DNA of 24,943 nt from an uncultured Clostridium sp. GTDB taxonomy: Bacteria > Bacillota > Clostridia > Clostridiales > Clostridiaceae. Position numbers and translations under genes: made by a program. The DNA is taken from positions 1 through 24,943 of the forward strand of contig NZ_CALEVF010000002.1 in NCBI RefSeq assembly GCF_937920395.1. The letters run 5' to 3'. Positions 8,075 to 15,013 of this stretch are shown here, one piece after another. The notes beneath the pieces were generated by a model that was given only the letters and a program-made list of their open reading frames with translations, was not told the origin of the DNA and did no database searches. The first letter of the stretch is position 1. The number at the start of each line of letters is the position of its first letter.

Positions 8075-8102
8075 TACCATAAATTACAATTTATGGTATA
8101 AT
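8075..8102 (+). promoter_or_regulatory. Extended -10 promoter overlapped by a palindrome
   Basis: An inverted repeat, TACCATAAAT (8075-8084), TACA, ATTTATGGTA (8089-8098), overlaps an extended -10 TGGTATAAT (TATAAT at 8097-8102). There is no T-tract after the hairpin, so it looks more like an operator over a promoter than a terminator. It sits 36 bp before the zinc-ribbon gene. No good -35 is seen at 17 bases. Confidence 0.45.
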
Positions 8103-8137
8103 GGGTTGAGCAAGAGCAGCTTAGTAGGAGGAACTTG

Positions 8138-8278
8138 ATGAAATTACTTTGTAAATGTGGTAATGTTGAAGACATAAGAAATGATAAGAAAATTGAAAGT
8201 TACGAATTTAAAACCCGTAATGATACTACTCTAATTCTAGTTTGTAAGAAATGTAATGAAGTAGTGTTTATAAATTAG
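8138..8278 (+). CDS. 46-residue zinc-ribbon-like protein
   Basis: Small open frame of 46 residues beginning MKLLCKCGNVEDI and ending EVVFIN. A perfect TAGGAGG (8125-8131) stands six bases before the ATG and a convincing terminator follows at 8295, so it looks like a real, separately transcribed gene. Cysteines occur as CxC (C5, C7) near the start and CxxC (C36, C39) near the end, a spacing suited to one zinc knuckle or ribbon. The middle is charged. I do not recognise a named family. A role in RNA or DNA binding, or as a small adaptor, is possible but unsupported. Confidence 0.7.
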   Translation: MKLLCKCGNVEDIRNDKKIESYEFKTRNDTTLILVCKKCNEVVFIN

Positions 8279-8294
8279 AGAAAAAGTTAATGAT

Positions 8295-8325
8295 GCTCTG
8301 GGGTATATCCTCGGAGCTTATTTTT
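8295..8325 (+). terminator. Terminator after the 46-residue zinc-ribbon gene
   Basis: GCTCTGGGG (8295-8303), loop TATAT, CCTCGGAGC (8309-8317), nine pairs with two wobbles, then TTATTTTT. It is one of the more GC-rich hairpins in the window. Confidence 0.85.
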
Positions 8326-8411
8326 AACTAATATACAAATGTTAAAAAGTGTTTTTGAGGTTAAAAATAAGAGCCATTATTATACATTAAAAAATAATAG
8401 GAGATGTTAGT

Positions 8412-8825
8412 ATGAATTATTGGTGGATAAATGCGAATCCTCATGATGATAAAAATCCTTGGAGTTGGGTCCAGAGTATAGGTATAGGTCAGACGCAACA
8501 ATGGAACTCACTAAATGAACAAGGCGGTACTAGAAAATATTTTTCAAAGGTAAAAGTAGGAGACTTGGTTATTGGATATAACTCAGGAAAACAGAGAGAA
8601 CTTGTTGCACTAGGTAAAATAACAGAAGAAAGACATTCAAACAAAGAGGGGATACAGGTAATTGATATAATAAAAATTAAAGACATACAGTTTCCAATAA
8701 GCATTGAGGAAGTAAAACAAAATGATATTCTTAAAGACAAGTTTTCAAATGGCATTAAAGTTCGAGGCACTATTATATCTTTAACTAGAGAACAATATGA
8801 TGAATTAGTAAAAATGATAGTGTAA
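8412..8825 (+). CDS. Stand-alone EVE-domain protein
   Basis: The whole 137-residue protein looks like a single EVE domain (PUA-like fold). It opens with the aromatic strand NYWWINANP, followed by WSWVQSIGIGQTQQWN, a GDLVIGYNSG turn (about residues 51-60) and a second half with LVALGKITEE and a C-terminal RGTIISLTREQYDELV helix. EVE domains are thought to bind modified bases in DNA or RNA. They occur fused to McrB-like restriction enzymes and also as single-domain proteins of unknown function. AGGAG at 8399-8403 lies eight bases before the ATG. Terminators on both sides indicate its own transcript. No restriction, methylase or RNA-modification gene is adjacent, so its target cannot be inferred from context. 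Confidence 0.82.
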   Translation: MNYWWINANPHDDKNPWSWVQSIGIGQTQQWNSLNEQGGTRKYFSKVKVGDLVIGYNSGKQRELVALGKITEERHSNKEGIQVIDIIKIKDIQFPISIEEVKQNDILKDKFSNGIKVRGTIISLTREQYDELVKMIV

Positions 8826-8857
8826 AAATATTTTTGTATTAATTTTGTAAAATTTAA

Positions 8858-8883
8858 AGCACTCAGAAATGAGTGCTATTTTA
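8858..8883 (+). terminator. Terminator after the EVE-domain gene
   Basis: AGCACTCA (8858-8865), tetraloop GAAA, TGAGTGCT (8870-8877), followed by ATTTTA. Confidence 0.85.
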
Positions 8884-8934
8884 CTTGTCATAAAGTTCTG
8901 AGTTATCACATAAAAATAGTTGAGGTGATTATAC

Positions 8935-9342
8935 ATGTTTAGAACTATTGTATGTAGAAATTGTGATAATAACAAAGTAACTATCGAAAAAGTTAGGCAG
9001 CAATTATTTATAAGATGCTCAAAATGTGGGAGTATTATATTGTACGCGATACATTTAGAATGTTGGAATGAAAATGTTATTAATACATATAAGATTAGAA
9101 TTAATAGTGGAAATGATAGGGTAATAGAGGCAGAAAAAATTACTAGAAATATTGATAATGAGGAGAATAGAGTTTTAGAGCAAAAGGGAATAGTGATTCG
9201 ATTTATGTATATAAAAGAATATCAATACATAAGGCAACTTGAGGAGGATGAATACCTGGAAATATGTTATTTAAATTCACAAATATCGAGTGAAAACCTG
9301 GATTTTAAAGAAAAAGAATATATGAAGACAAATAAATGCTAA
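8935..9342 (+). CDS. Hypothetical protein with N-terminal CxxC...CxxC zinc finger
   Basis: I do not recognise this 135-residue protein. Its N-terminal ~35 residues carry two CxxC pairs (C7/C10 in VCRNCDN and C28/C31 in RCSKCGS), the pattern of a zinc ribbon. The remainder is highly charged, Glu/Lys/Asn/Ile-rich, with two further isolated cysteines and a Lys-rich C-terminus (KTNKC). No signal peptide or membrane helix. The ATG at 8935 is preceded by TTGAGGTGATT (GAGGTG near 8921). It lies between a terminator and a long AT-rich spacer, so is probably a single-gene unit. It and the 46-residue protein upstream both have paired cysteines but are not clearly homologous. Confidence 0.72.
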   Translation: MFRTIVCRNCDNNKVTIEKVRQQLFIRCSKCGSIILYAIHLECWNENVINTYKIRINSGNDRVIEAEKITRNIDNEENRVLEQKGIVIRFMYIKEYQYIRQLEEDEYLEICYLNSQISSENLDFKEKEYMKTNKC

Positions 9343-9416
9343 CAACTATTGATTAATAATAATTATCTGATATAATAAATTTAAGAAGAAATAAATGCTA
9401 AAATATAATAAGTTAA

Positions 9417-9431
9417 TTATAATATTTATGA
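9417..9431 (+). promoter_or_regulatory. Possible PerR box upstream of gpx
   Basis: The 15-mer here matches the PerR consensus TTATAATnATTATAA at 12 of 14 defined positions and lies about 105 bp before the glutathione peroxidase gene. The role fits a peroxide-defence gene, but the surrounding sequence is almost pure A/T and such matches arise easily by chance. Confidence 0.28.
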
Positions 9432-9451
9432 AATTTATGAAATTTATGAAA
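9425..9451 (+). repeat. 9-bp tandem repeat (TTTATGAAA x3)
   Basis: Three perfect copies of TTTATGAAA in a row, followed by a partial copy, in the spacer before gpx. Possibly slippage; it overlaps the candidate PerR box. Confidence 0.9.
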
Positions 9452-9535
9452 TTTGAATTAAATGAAATATAAGAATTAAAACATATGGTTTAATGTTTGG
9501 TATAAATATATTCATATAAAATGGAGGGATAGCAT

Positions 9536-10228
9536 ATGTCAATTTATGATTTTAAAGCAATTACAATCGATGGTGAGGAGGTATCTCTAGAGCAGTATAG
9601 GGGGAAGGTACTTGTTATTGTTAACACAGCAAGTAAATGTGGATTTACACCACAGTACGAGGGATTAGAGAAGCTTTATAAAGAATACAAGGACAAGGAG
9701 TTTGAAATATTAGGTTTCCCAAGTAATCAATTTGCTGGGCAAGAACCGGGTGAAAACCTTGAGATACAAAATTTTTGCAAAAGAAACTACGGAATAAGTT
9801 TTCAATTGTTTGAGAAGGGGGATGTAAGGGGGGTGAATACACTTCCACTTTTCAAATATCTTACTGAAAAAACAACTTTCAAAGGTTTTGATTTAAATCA
9901 TCCTATTGGGAAAAAACTTAATGATATGTTTAATGGAAAGTTTACCGAATTTATGGAGGATAGTTCAATAAAATGGAATTTTACAAAATTTCTTATTGAT
10001 AGGGATGGTAATATAGTTAACAGATATGAACCTACAACTGAACCAGTAGATATGTCATCAGATATTGAAAAACTGATAGCAGAATCTAAGGTAAAATATA
10101 CTCACAGTGTGGACAAACTTGAAAATGGTGTAGGGACTAAAAAGATGTACATTGGGGAAAATGATGAAGAGGTTTTAAACTGTGAAGGAGGCCCTTGCAA
10201 TTTTGTATATAAAGAAAATATTGATTAG
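9536..10228 (+). CDS. gpx: Glutathione peroxidase family protein with C-terminal extension
   Basis: Thiol peroxidase of the GPx family (BtuE/Gpx type), reducing hydroperoxides; in bacteria usually with thioredoxin as reductant. Active-site residues are visible: peroxidatic C35 in ASKCGFTPQY (an ordinary TGT cysteine codon, not selenocysteine), Q65 in FPSNQFAGQEPG, W147-N148 in IKWNFTKFLID, and a candidate resolving C81 in NFCKRNYG. At 230 residues it is longer than the usual ~160-180. There is an inserted stretch at about 112-144 and a tail at 183-230 containing a second cysteine pair, C216 and C221, in NCEGGPC. GGAGGG precedes the ATG. The gene stands alone. A clostridial peroxide-defence role is likely; the function of the tail is unknown. 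Confidence 0.9.
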   Translation: MSIYDFKAITIDGEEVSLEQYRGKVLVIVNTASKCGFTPQYEGLEKLYKEYKDKEFEILGFPSNQFAGQEPGENLEIQNFCKRNYGISFQLFEKGDVRGVNTLPLFKYLTEKTTFKGFDLNHPIGKKLNDMFNGKFTEFMEDSSIKWNFTKFLIDRDGNIVNRYEPTTEPVDMSSDIEKLIAESKVKYTHSVDKLENGVGTKKMYIGENDEEVLNCEGGPCNFVYKENID

Positions 10229-10396
10229 GTAATTATATTTAATGTATTCTGATGTGAATTAAGTATGAATGAAATAATAAGAAATATACCATTCCTTATT
10301 TTATCTTAAATGTTGGACAAGTTGTAATTGATGTTTTATTATATAGTTAGAATACAAAATATTTTATAAAATAAGCACTAAAGAGGAGAATAAAAC

Positions 10397-11182
10397 ATGA
10401 AAAAAGTAATATTTTTTGATATAGATGGTACATTAATTGATTGTACAAGAGGCATTACAGAAATGACTCCGAGGGTTAAAAAATCTATTAAAAAATTACA
10501 AACTGACGGTAATTATATCTTTATTGCAACAGGTAGACCTTATGCATTCATAAGCGAAGAACTGTTAAAATTTGGGTTTGATGGTTTTGTGTTTACTAAT
10601 GGAGCACAAGTAGTAGTTAAAGAAGAATTAATTTATAAACAAGAAATTAATAAAGAGGTTGTAAACGAAATAATAAAGAATTTTGAAAAATTTAATATTG
10701 AGTATATATTGGAAGGTGAAAAATATTCATATATGAAGAGCGAGTTTCAAGAGCTATATGCATATTATGATAGTTTTGATATATCAAGGAAGTACATAAA
10801 GATTGAGTATGATATAAGAAATATTAATATTTATAAAATGGAGATGTTGTGCAAAAGTAAAGAAGCAGAAGAATATTGTCTATCATTAAAGGAGAATGGA
10901 TTTGATTGTAATCATAATATATCAAGTAACATTTTTGAAGTTTATTCTAGTAGGGAAACAAAAGCATCTGGAATAATGAGAGCACTCAATCATTTAAATA
11001 TTCCAATAGAAAATAGTTATTCATTTGGGGATGGTATAAATGATATAGAAATGCTAGAAGTTGTTGGATGTGGTATTGCTATGGGAAATGCAAGTGAAAA
11101 AGTTAAAGGTCACGCTAAAAAGGTAACAGATGATGTTGTACGTGATGGGATAGCGGTAGGAATAGAAAAATTTATAAACTAA
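10397..11182 (+). CDS. Cof-type HAD-superfamily phosphatase (type IIB)
   Basis: Cytoplasmic haloacid dehalogenase-superfamily hydrolase of the Cof/YidA group, acting on small phosphorylated metabolites. All four HAD motifs are present: motif I FFDIDGTLID (nucleophile D8, acid/base D10), motif II ATGR (T45), motif III K189 in SSRETKASG, and motif IV FGDGINDIEML (D212, D216). The long cap between about residues 80 and 185 fits the type IIB cap. The length (261) is normal. AGAGGAG stands before the ATG. A terminator follows and the gene has no functional partner nearby, so the substrate cannot be predicted; sugar phosphates, phosphorylated flavins and pyridoxal phosphate are known for relatives. 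Confidence 0.9.
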   Translation: MKKVIFFDIDGTLIDCTRGITEMTPRVKKSIKKLQTDGNYIFIATGRPYAFISEELLKFGFDGFVFTNGAQVVVKEELIYKQEINKEVVNEIIKNFEKFNIEYILEGEKYSYMKSEFQELYAYYDSFDISRKYIKIEYDIRNINIYKMEMLCKSKEAEEYCLSLKENGFDCNHNISSNIFEVYSSRETKASGIMRALNHLNIPIENSYSFGDGINDIEMLEVVGCGIAMGNASEKVKGHAKKVTDDVVRDGIAVGIEKFIN

Positions 11183-11208
11183 ACTGATTTATGTATTAGT
11201 ATGATTAT

Positions 11209-11256
11209 AAAATCCAAACACATCCTCTTGTAGAGATTGCGCTTGGATTTTTTTTG
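11209..11256 (+). terminator. Terminator after the HAD phosphatase gene
   Basis: AAAATCCAA (11209-11217) pairs with TTGGATTTT (11243-11251) around a 25-base loop that can fold further (CTCT with AGAG, ATC with GAT); followed by a run of T. Confidence 0.75.
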
Positions 11257-11349
11257 AGTAATAGGAAATTTAAAGTGTTAGTATTAATTAACTTGGTATA
11301 TAATGAAGTTATTAGATAGAAAATCGGTTAATTATGAGGAGCGCTTAAG

Positions 11350-12513
11350 ATGGAAGAATTAAAGAAAGCAATTGATGAAATAGTTAAGCAAGATATTATA
11401 AAGGCAGTTATTAGCAATAAAACCAATAAGGATGTAGAGTATAATAAAATAACATTTGTATTAAAAGAGGATGATTTAAAACAATATTACCAAATAGAAA
11501 AAACGACTGATAAGCAAGTTTTTCATGAAAATATTAATATTGATATTTTAGGAGAAAAACTTTTGGAATATGTACAAGAAAAATATAAACAAGTTGATGC
11601 TTGGTTAGGTACTACAACTTTTGATTTAAAAATATCTAAAAAAGGTAAGATTCATTTAGGAAAGAAAAAAAGTGATAATGAAAGGCTTACAAGTAAAAGT
11701 CATAATAAAGAAAAAAATTATATTCTTAAAGAGGGTATGATAATCGAGCCTCTTATAGATTTAGGTGTTTTCACAAAAGAAGGTAAGGTTGTTAATTCAA
11801 AATATGATAAGTATAAGCAAATAAATAGGTTTGTTGAAGTTATTGATGACGAAATTAAAAACAACGAGTATAAAGAACTTACTATAATAGATTTTGGATG
11901 TGGAAAGTCTTATTTAACATTTATATTATATTATTATTTTGTAGAAATTAAAAAAATTAATGTAAAAATGATAGGCCTTGATCTTAAATCGGATGTAATT
12001 GAAAAATGTAATGATATAGCTAAAAGATATAATTATGAAAATTTGAGGTTCGAATTAGGTGATATAAATGGCTTTAAATATGAAAATAAGGTTGATATGG
12101 TAATTACATTACATGCATGTGATACGGCTACTGATTATGCACTGCACAATGCAATAAAGTGGAATAGTGGAATGATTTTCTCTGTTCCTTGCTGTCAACA
12201 TGAATTTAATAGCCAAATTAAAACAGAATCTTTATCAATATTAACAAAATATGGAATAGTGAAGGAAAGAGTTAGCGCACTTATGACAGATGCGCTAAGG
12301 GCAAATCTTCTTGAGTGCTCTGGATATAAAACACAACTTTTAGAATTTATAGATATAGACCATTCACCTAAAAACATATTGATTAGAGCAATCAAAGCTA
12401 AAATACCTTTGGAGATAAAAGAAAAAGCTCTGTCTGAGGTTAATGATTTAATGACTTCATTTAATTTAAAACCAACATTATATGATCTATTAAAAAAGGA
12501 TAATTTAATATAA
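11350..12513 (+). CDS. SAM-dependent methyltransferase, Methyltransf_32 family
   Basis: Class I SAM-dependent methyltransferase resembling the Methyltransf_32 family (bacterial relatives of eukaryotic RRNAD1/METTL25-like proteins). Motif I is IIDFGCGKSYLTF (181-187 as core) with the acidic D211 at the end of the next strand (IGLDLKSDVI). The family's later blocks are clear: TLHACDTATDYAL (253-265) and SVPCCQHEF (278-286), followed by a conserved C-terminal half with LRANLLECSGY and HSPKNILIRAIK. The N-terminal ~125 residues form a separate Lys-rich region that could contact nucleic acid. Length 387. GAGGAGCG precedes the ATG. The PPDK regulator follows after 57 bp. The substrate is not known; rRNA or tRNA is a reasonable guess. 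Confidence 0.85.
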   Translation: MEELKKAIDEIVKQDIIKAVISNKTNKDVEYNKITFVLKEDDLKQYYQIEKTTDKQVFHENINIDILGEKLLEYVQEKYKQVDAWLGTTTFDLKISKKGKIHLGKKKSDNERLTSKSHNKEKNYILKEGMIIEPLIDLGVFTKEGKVVNSKYDKYKQINRFVEVIDDEIKNNEYKELTIIDFGCGKSYLTFILYYYFVEIKKINVKMIGLDLKSDVIEKCNDIAKRYNYENLRFELGDINGFKYENKVDMVITLHACDTATDYALHNAIKWNSGMIFSVPCCQHEFNSQIKTESLSILTKYGIVKERVSALMTDALRANLLECSGYKTQLLEFIDIDHSPKNILIRAIKAKIPLEIKEKALSEVNDLMTSFNLKPTLYDLLKKDNLI

Positions 12514-12570
12514 TTATCATAATAATAGTTTAAGAAGAATAACCAAATTAGGAAGGTGGATGATGTAAAG

Positions 12571-13374
12571 GTGTTAACAATATATGCAGTATCTGATTCT
12601 ATAGGAGAAACAGCAGAACTTGTAGCAAAATCAGTAGAAAGTCAGTTTCCGGGTAGCATTATAATAAAAAGAGTACCATATATTAAAACAGCTGAAGATG
12701 TTAATAAATTTATTAGTAAAATAGAGGATAATTCGAAAGCAATGGTTATTTCGACTATTATTATGGTAGATGTAAAAGAATTCTTAGTTCAAAGATGTGT
12801 AGAAAAAGGTATATTTATATCAAATGTCTTAGGCCCAGTAATAGGACTTGCAGCTAAGTTATTAAACAAACAGCCAGAATATATTCCCGGAGCAATATGG
12901 AATATGGATAAGGATTATTATAAAAGAATAGAAGCTATGGAGTTTGCTATACAGTTTGATGACAGTCGTGATTATAATGGAATAAAATTGGCAGACGTAG
13001 TTCTTATTGGTGTCTCAAGAACTTCAAAAACTCCATTATGTATGTATTTAGCTAATAAGGGAATAAAGGCTATAAATATACCTTTGGTGCCTGAAGTTCC
13101 TGTCCCAGAAGAATTATATAATATTCCAGGACGAAAGGTTATAGGACTTACAATAAATCCTTTTGAACTTATTGAAATTAGAAAACATAGGATGGATAAA
13201 TTTAGTGGACTTAATTCTAGTTTCCAATATTCCAATGATGCAAGAATATTAGATGAGTTAGATTTTGCTGAAAAAATAATGAAAAAGACAAGGTGTTTAA
13301 TAATTGATGTTACAAAAAGAGCTATAGAAGACACTGCTTTAATTATTATGAAAAGCATAGGAAGTACTAAATAG
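12571..13374 (+). CDS. PPDK regulatory protein (bifunctional kinase/pyrophosphorylase, DUF299)
   Basis: Member of the PEP synthetase / pyruvate phosphate dikinase regulatory protein family (PF03618). It inactivates PPDK by ADP-dependent threonine phosphorylation and reactivates it by Pi-dependent dephosphorylation, so it controls PEP-pyruvate interconversion. I start at the GTG at 12571 (267 residues) because relatives begin right before TIYAVSDSIGETAE and GGAAGGTGG lies upstream; GTG at 12556 would add five residues but overlaps that ribosome binding site. The P-loop is GVSRTSKTP (147-155). Other family blocks are YIPGAIWNMD, FAIQFDDSRD and IGLTINPFEL. The PPDK gene itself is not in the window. 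Likely co-transcribed with the methyltransferase gene, with no obvious functional link. Confidence 0.93.
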   Translation: MLTIYAVSDSIGETAELVAKSVESQFPGSIIIKRVPYIKTAEDVNKFISKIEDNSKAMVISTIIMVDVKEFLVQRCVEKGIFISNVLGPVIGLAAKLLNKQPEYIPGAIWNMDKDYYKRIEAMEFAIQFDDSRDYNGIKLADVVLIGVSRTSKTPLCMYLANKGIKAINIPLVPEVPVPEELYNIPGRKVIGLTINPFELIEIRKHRMDKFSGLNSSFQYSNDARILDELDFAEKIMKKTRCLIIDVTKRAIEDTALIIMKSIGSTK

Positions 13375-13432
13375 CTAAAAAAATTTGTATTCCAATCAAT
13401 AAAATAGAATAATTTAAAGTAACCATACAGTG

Positions 13433-13492
13433 GATAAATATTTATCTATTAGGTTAATTACAGTTGATATTTATTATTAATTAGTATATAAT
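13433..13492 (+). promoter_or_regulatory. ldh promoter with upstream palindrome
   Basis: TTGATA (13464-13469), a 17-base spacer and TATAAT (13487-13492): a strong sigma-A promoter 26 bp before the ldh ATG. Seventeen bases upstream of the -35 lies the perfect 14-bp palindrome GATAAATATTTATC (13433-13446), a possible operator. It does not match the Rex consensus. Confidence 0.7.
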
Positions 13493-13517
13493 ATTAATAA
13501 AGAAAGGAAGTCTTCGT

Positions 13518-14465
13518 ATGAGAACAAAAGGAAATAAAATATCTATTATTGGGGCTGGATTTGTAGGATCAACTACAGCATTTGCTCTAATGGGTAGTGG
13601 ACTTGTAACTGAAATTGTAATGGTAGATATTAATAAAGACAAAGCTGAAGGAGAGGCAATGGATTTATCACATGGTGTTTCCTTTGTTAGACCAATAGAG
13701 ATAACTTCTGGCGAATATTCAGATACAAAAGATTCAGATATAGTAATTATTACAGCAGGAGTCGGTCAAAAACCTGGACAGACAAGGCTTGATTGTATGA
13801 ATAAAAATTTAAAAATATTTCAAAGCATAGTCCCAGATGTTGTAAAATTCAGTCCTAATTCTATATTATTGGTAGTATCAAACCCAGTGGATATATTGAC
13901 TTATATAACTTATAAGTTATCAGGATTTCCAAGTAATAGAGTAATTGGTTCTGGTACAGTTCTTGATACATCAAGATTTAAATATCTACTTAGTAAACAT
14001 TTTGAAATTGATGCAAGAAATATTCATACTTATATAATGGGTGAACACGGTGACTCAGAAATTGCAGCTTGGAGTATAACTAGTATTGCAGGTATGAATG
14101 TCGATGAGTACTGTGCTACTTGTCCTAAAAAATGTAATGGAGAGCTTAAGTATGATATATATAAAGAAGTAAAGGAAGTAGCTTATACTATTATCCAAAA
14201 GAAGGGCGCAACTTATTATGCTGTTGCTCTGGCGATAAAAAGAATAGTTGAAGCAATATTAAGTAATGAAAACTCTATTCTTACAGTATCATCTTTGTTA
14301 AAGGGTGAATATGGAATTGAAGACATTTATATGGGAGTGCCAACAGTTGTAGGTAGAGATGGAGTAAAAAAAGTATTAGAGGTTACACTTAATGAGGAAG
14401 AGAAGAAAGAACTTTTTGAATCTTCAAAGGTTCTCAAGGAAGCTATAACGGATTCAAAAATATAA
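13518..14465 (+). CDS. ldh: L-lactate dehydrogenase
   Basis: NAD-dependent L-lactate dehydrogenase reducing pyruvate to lactate in fermentation, regenerating NAD. The Rossmann glycine motif is IGAGFVGS (11-18). The substrate-specificity residue is Gln (Q84 in [10 protein letters not shown]), which marks LDH rather than malate dehydrogenase (Arg there); R90 is the loop arginine. D150 and R153 (LDTSRF) and the catalytic H177 in MGEHGDSE complete the active site. The length (315) is typical. GGAAG precedes the ATG, and a strong promoter lies directly upstream. The gene is monocistronic, ended by a strong terminator. Allosteric control by fructose 1,6-bisphosphate is common in the family but cannot be settled here. 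Confidence 0.95.
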   Translation: MRTKGNKISIIGAGFVGSTTAFALMGSGLVTEIVMVDINKDKAEGEAMDLSHGVSFVRPIEITSGEYSDTKDSDIVIITAGVGQKPGQTRLDCMNKNLKIFQSIVPDVVKFSPNSILLVVSNPVDILTYITYKLSGFPSNRVIGSGTVLDTSRFKYLLSKHFEIDARNIHTYIMGEHGDSEIAAWSITSIAGMNVDEYCATCPKKCNGELKYDIYKEVKEVAYTIIQKKGATYYAVALAIKRIVEAILSNENSILTVSSLLKGEYGIEDIYMGVPTVVGRDGVKKVLEVTLNEEEKKELFESSKVLKEAITDSKI

Positions 14466-14504
14466 TATTAAATGTAAAATAAAACCTGACATTTAATGAA
14501 ATAT

Positions 14505-14557
14505 GCCATGTAGATATCATCTTAAAAAAAGAGATATTTGCATGGCGTTATTTTTTT
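14505..14557 (+). terminator. Terminator after ldh
   Basis: GCCATG (14505-14510) pairs with CATGGC (14541-14546), continued by wobble pairs (TAG with TTG) and ATATC with GATAT, making a ~14-bp stem around a purine-rich loop. Followed by GTTATTTTTTT. Confidence 0.9.
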
Positions 14558-14605
14558 CGAATTTTTATACATAATGTTAATTCGAATTTTTATACATAAT
14601 GTTAA
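14556..14605 (+). repeat. 25-bp perfect tandem duplication
   Basis: The 25-base unit at 14556-14580, starting TTCGAATTTTTATAC, is repeated exactly at 14581-14605. It begins inside the T-tract of the ldh terminator. No coding role. Confidence 0.97.
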
Positions 14606-14898
14606 TTTGTGTGTTTATGTATTATAAAATTGGGAAATTATTAGTCGAATAAAATAAAATGAAAATAACTATTGAATTTATAAAAAAATATGATATAATT
14701 CAAATATAGACTAACTGACATACAAGTATATTAGAATGGTAGAAATACAAATATTAATAGAAAGTTATGTTCATACAACAATAATTGATTAAAGGAACAT
14801 TGTTCAAACTTTTTCAAGTAGAATCAGGTTGTCTTTAAGTATATTTATTGTAAAAGCGATAATCTCATAAATTAAGAAAATTATTTTTTTAATAAATG
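14606..14898. other. Intergenic spacer, no gene recognised
   Basis: About 290 bp of AT-rich sequence between the 25-bp duplication and the cre-like site. Apart from an 11-bp inverted repeat GAACATTGTTC at 14795-14805, I see no coding, RNA or mobile signature. The minus-strand open frames that cross this area lack a ribosome binding site and have no recognisable protein. Confidence 0.6.
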
Positions 14899-14912
14899 TG
14901 TAAACGGTACCT
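14899..14912 (+). promoter_or_regulatory. Candidate cre site (CcpA operator) upstream of uxuB
   Basis: TGTAAACGGTACCT fits the Gram-positive cre consensus WTGNAANCGNWNNCW at every position except the leading W. It lies 102 bp before the oxidoreductase start, upstream of sugar-acid genes, a usual target of carbon catabolite repression. Confidence 0.58.
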
Positions 14913-14966
14913 ATACTGGGTTGAACGTGATATGTAAAAAATAGTAAAACGAAACAAAGACAGTTT

Positions 14967-14984
14967 TTGTTATAACAATATAAA
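14967..14984 (+). promoter_or_regulatory. Palindrome next to a -10-like box upstream of uxuB
   Basis: The perfect 12-bp palindrome TTGTTATAACAA (14967-14978) directly abuts TATAAA (14979-14984). A repressor bound here would cover the -10 region. There is no good -35, so the promoter assignment is tentative. Confidence 0.35.
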
Positions 14985-15013
14985 ATTAATGAAAAGAGAG
15001 GATGATAGTAAAA

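Noticed and set aside
8412..9342. Defence island around the EVE gene
   Set aside because: No restriction, methyltransferase, nuclease, toxin-antitoxin or phage genes lie nearby, and each gene has its own terminator; family resemblance alone is not enough.
9354..9368. Second PerR-like 15-mer upstream of gpx
   Set aside because: Only 11 of 14 positions match, and it is 170 bp from the gene in nearly pure A/T sequence.
9638..9640. Possible selenocysteine form of the glutathione peroxidase
   Set aside because: The active-site codon is TGT (Cys), not an in-frame TGA.
13518..14465. Malate dehydrogenase instead of lactate dehydrogenase
   Set aside because: The specificity position is Gln (GQKPG) rather than Arg, which is diagnostic for LDH.
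14967..14978. Rex operator before uxuB
   Set aside because: The half-sites TTGTTA and TAACAA abut with no spacer; the Rex consensus needs a longer site with a central gap.
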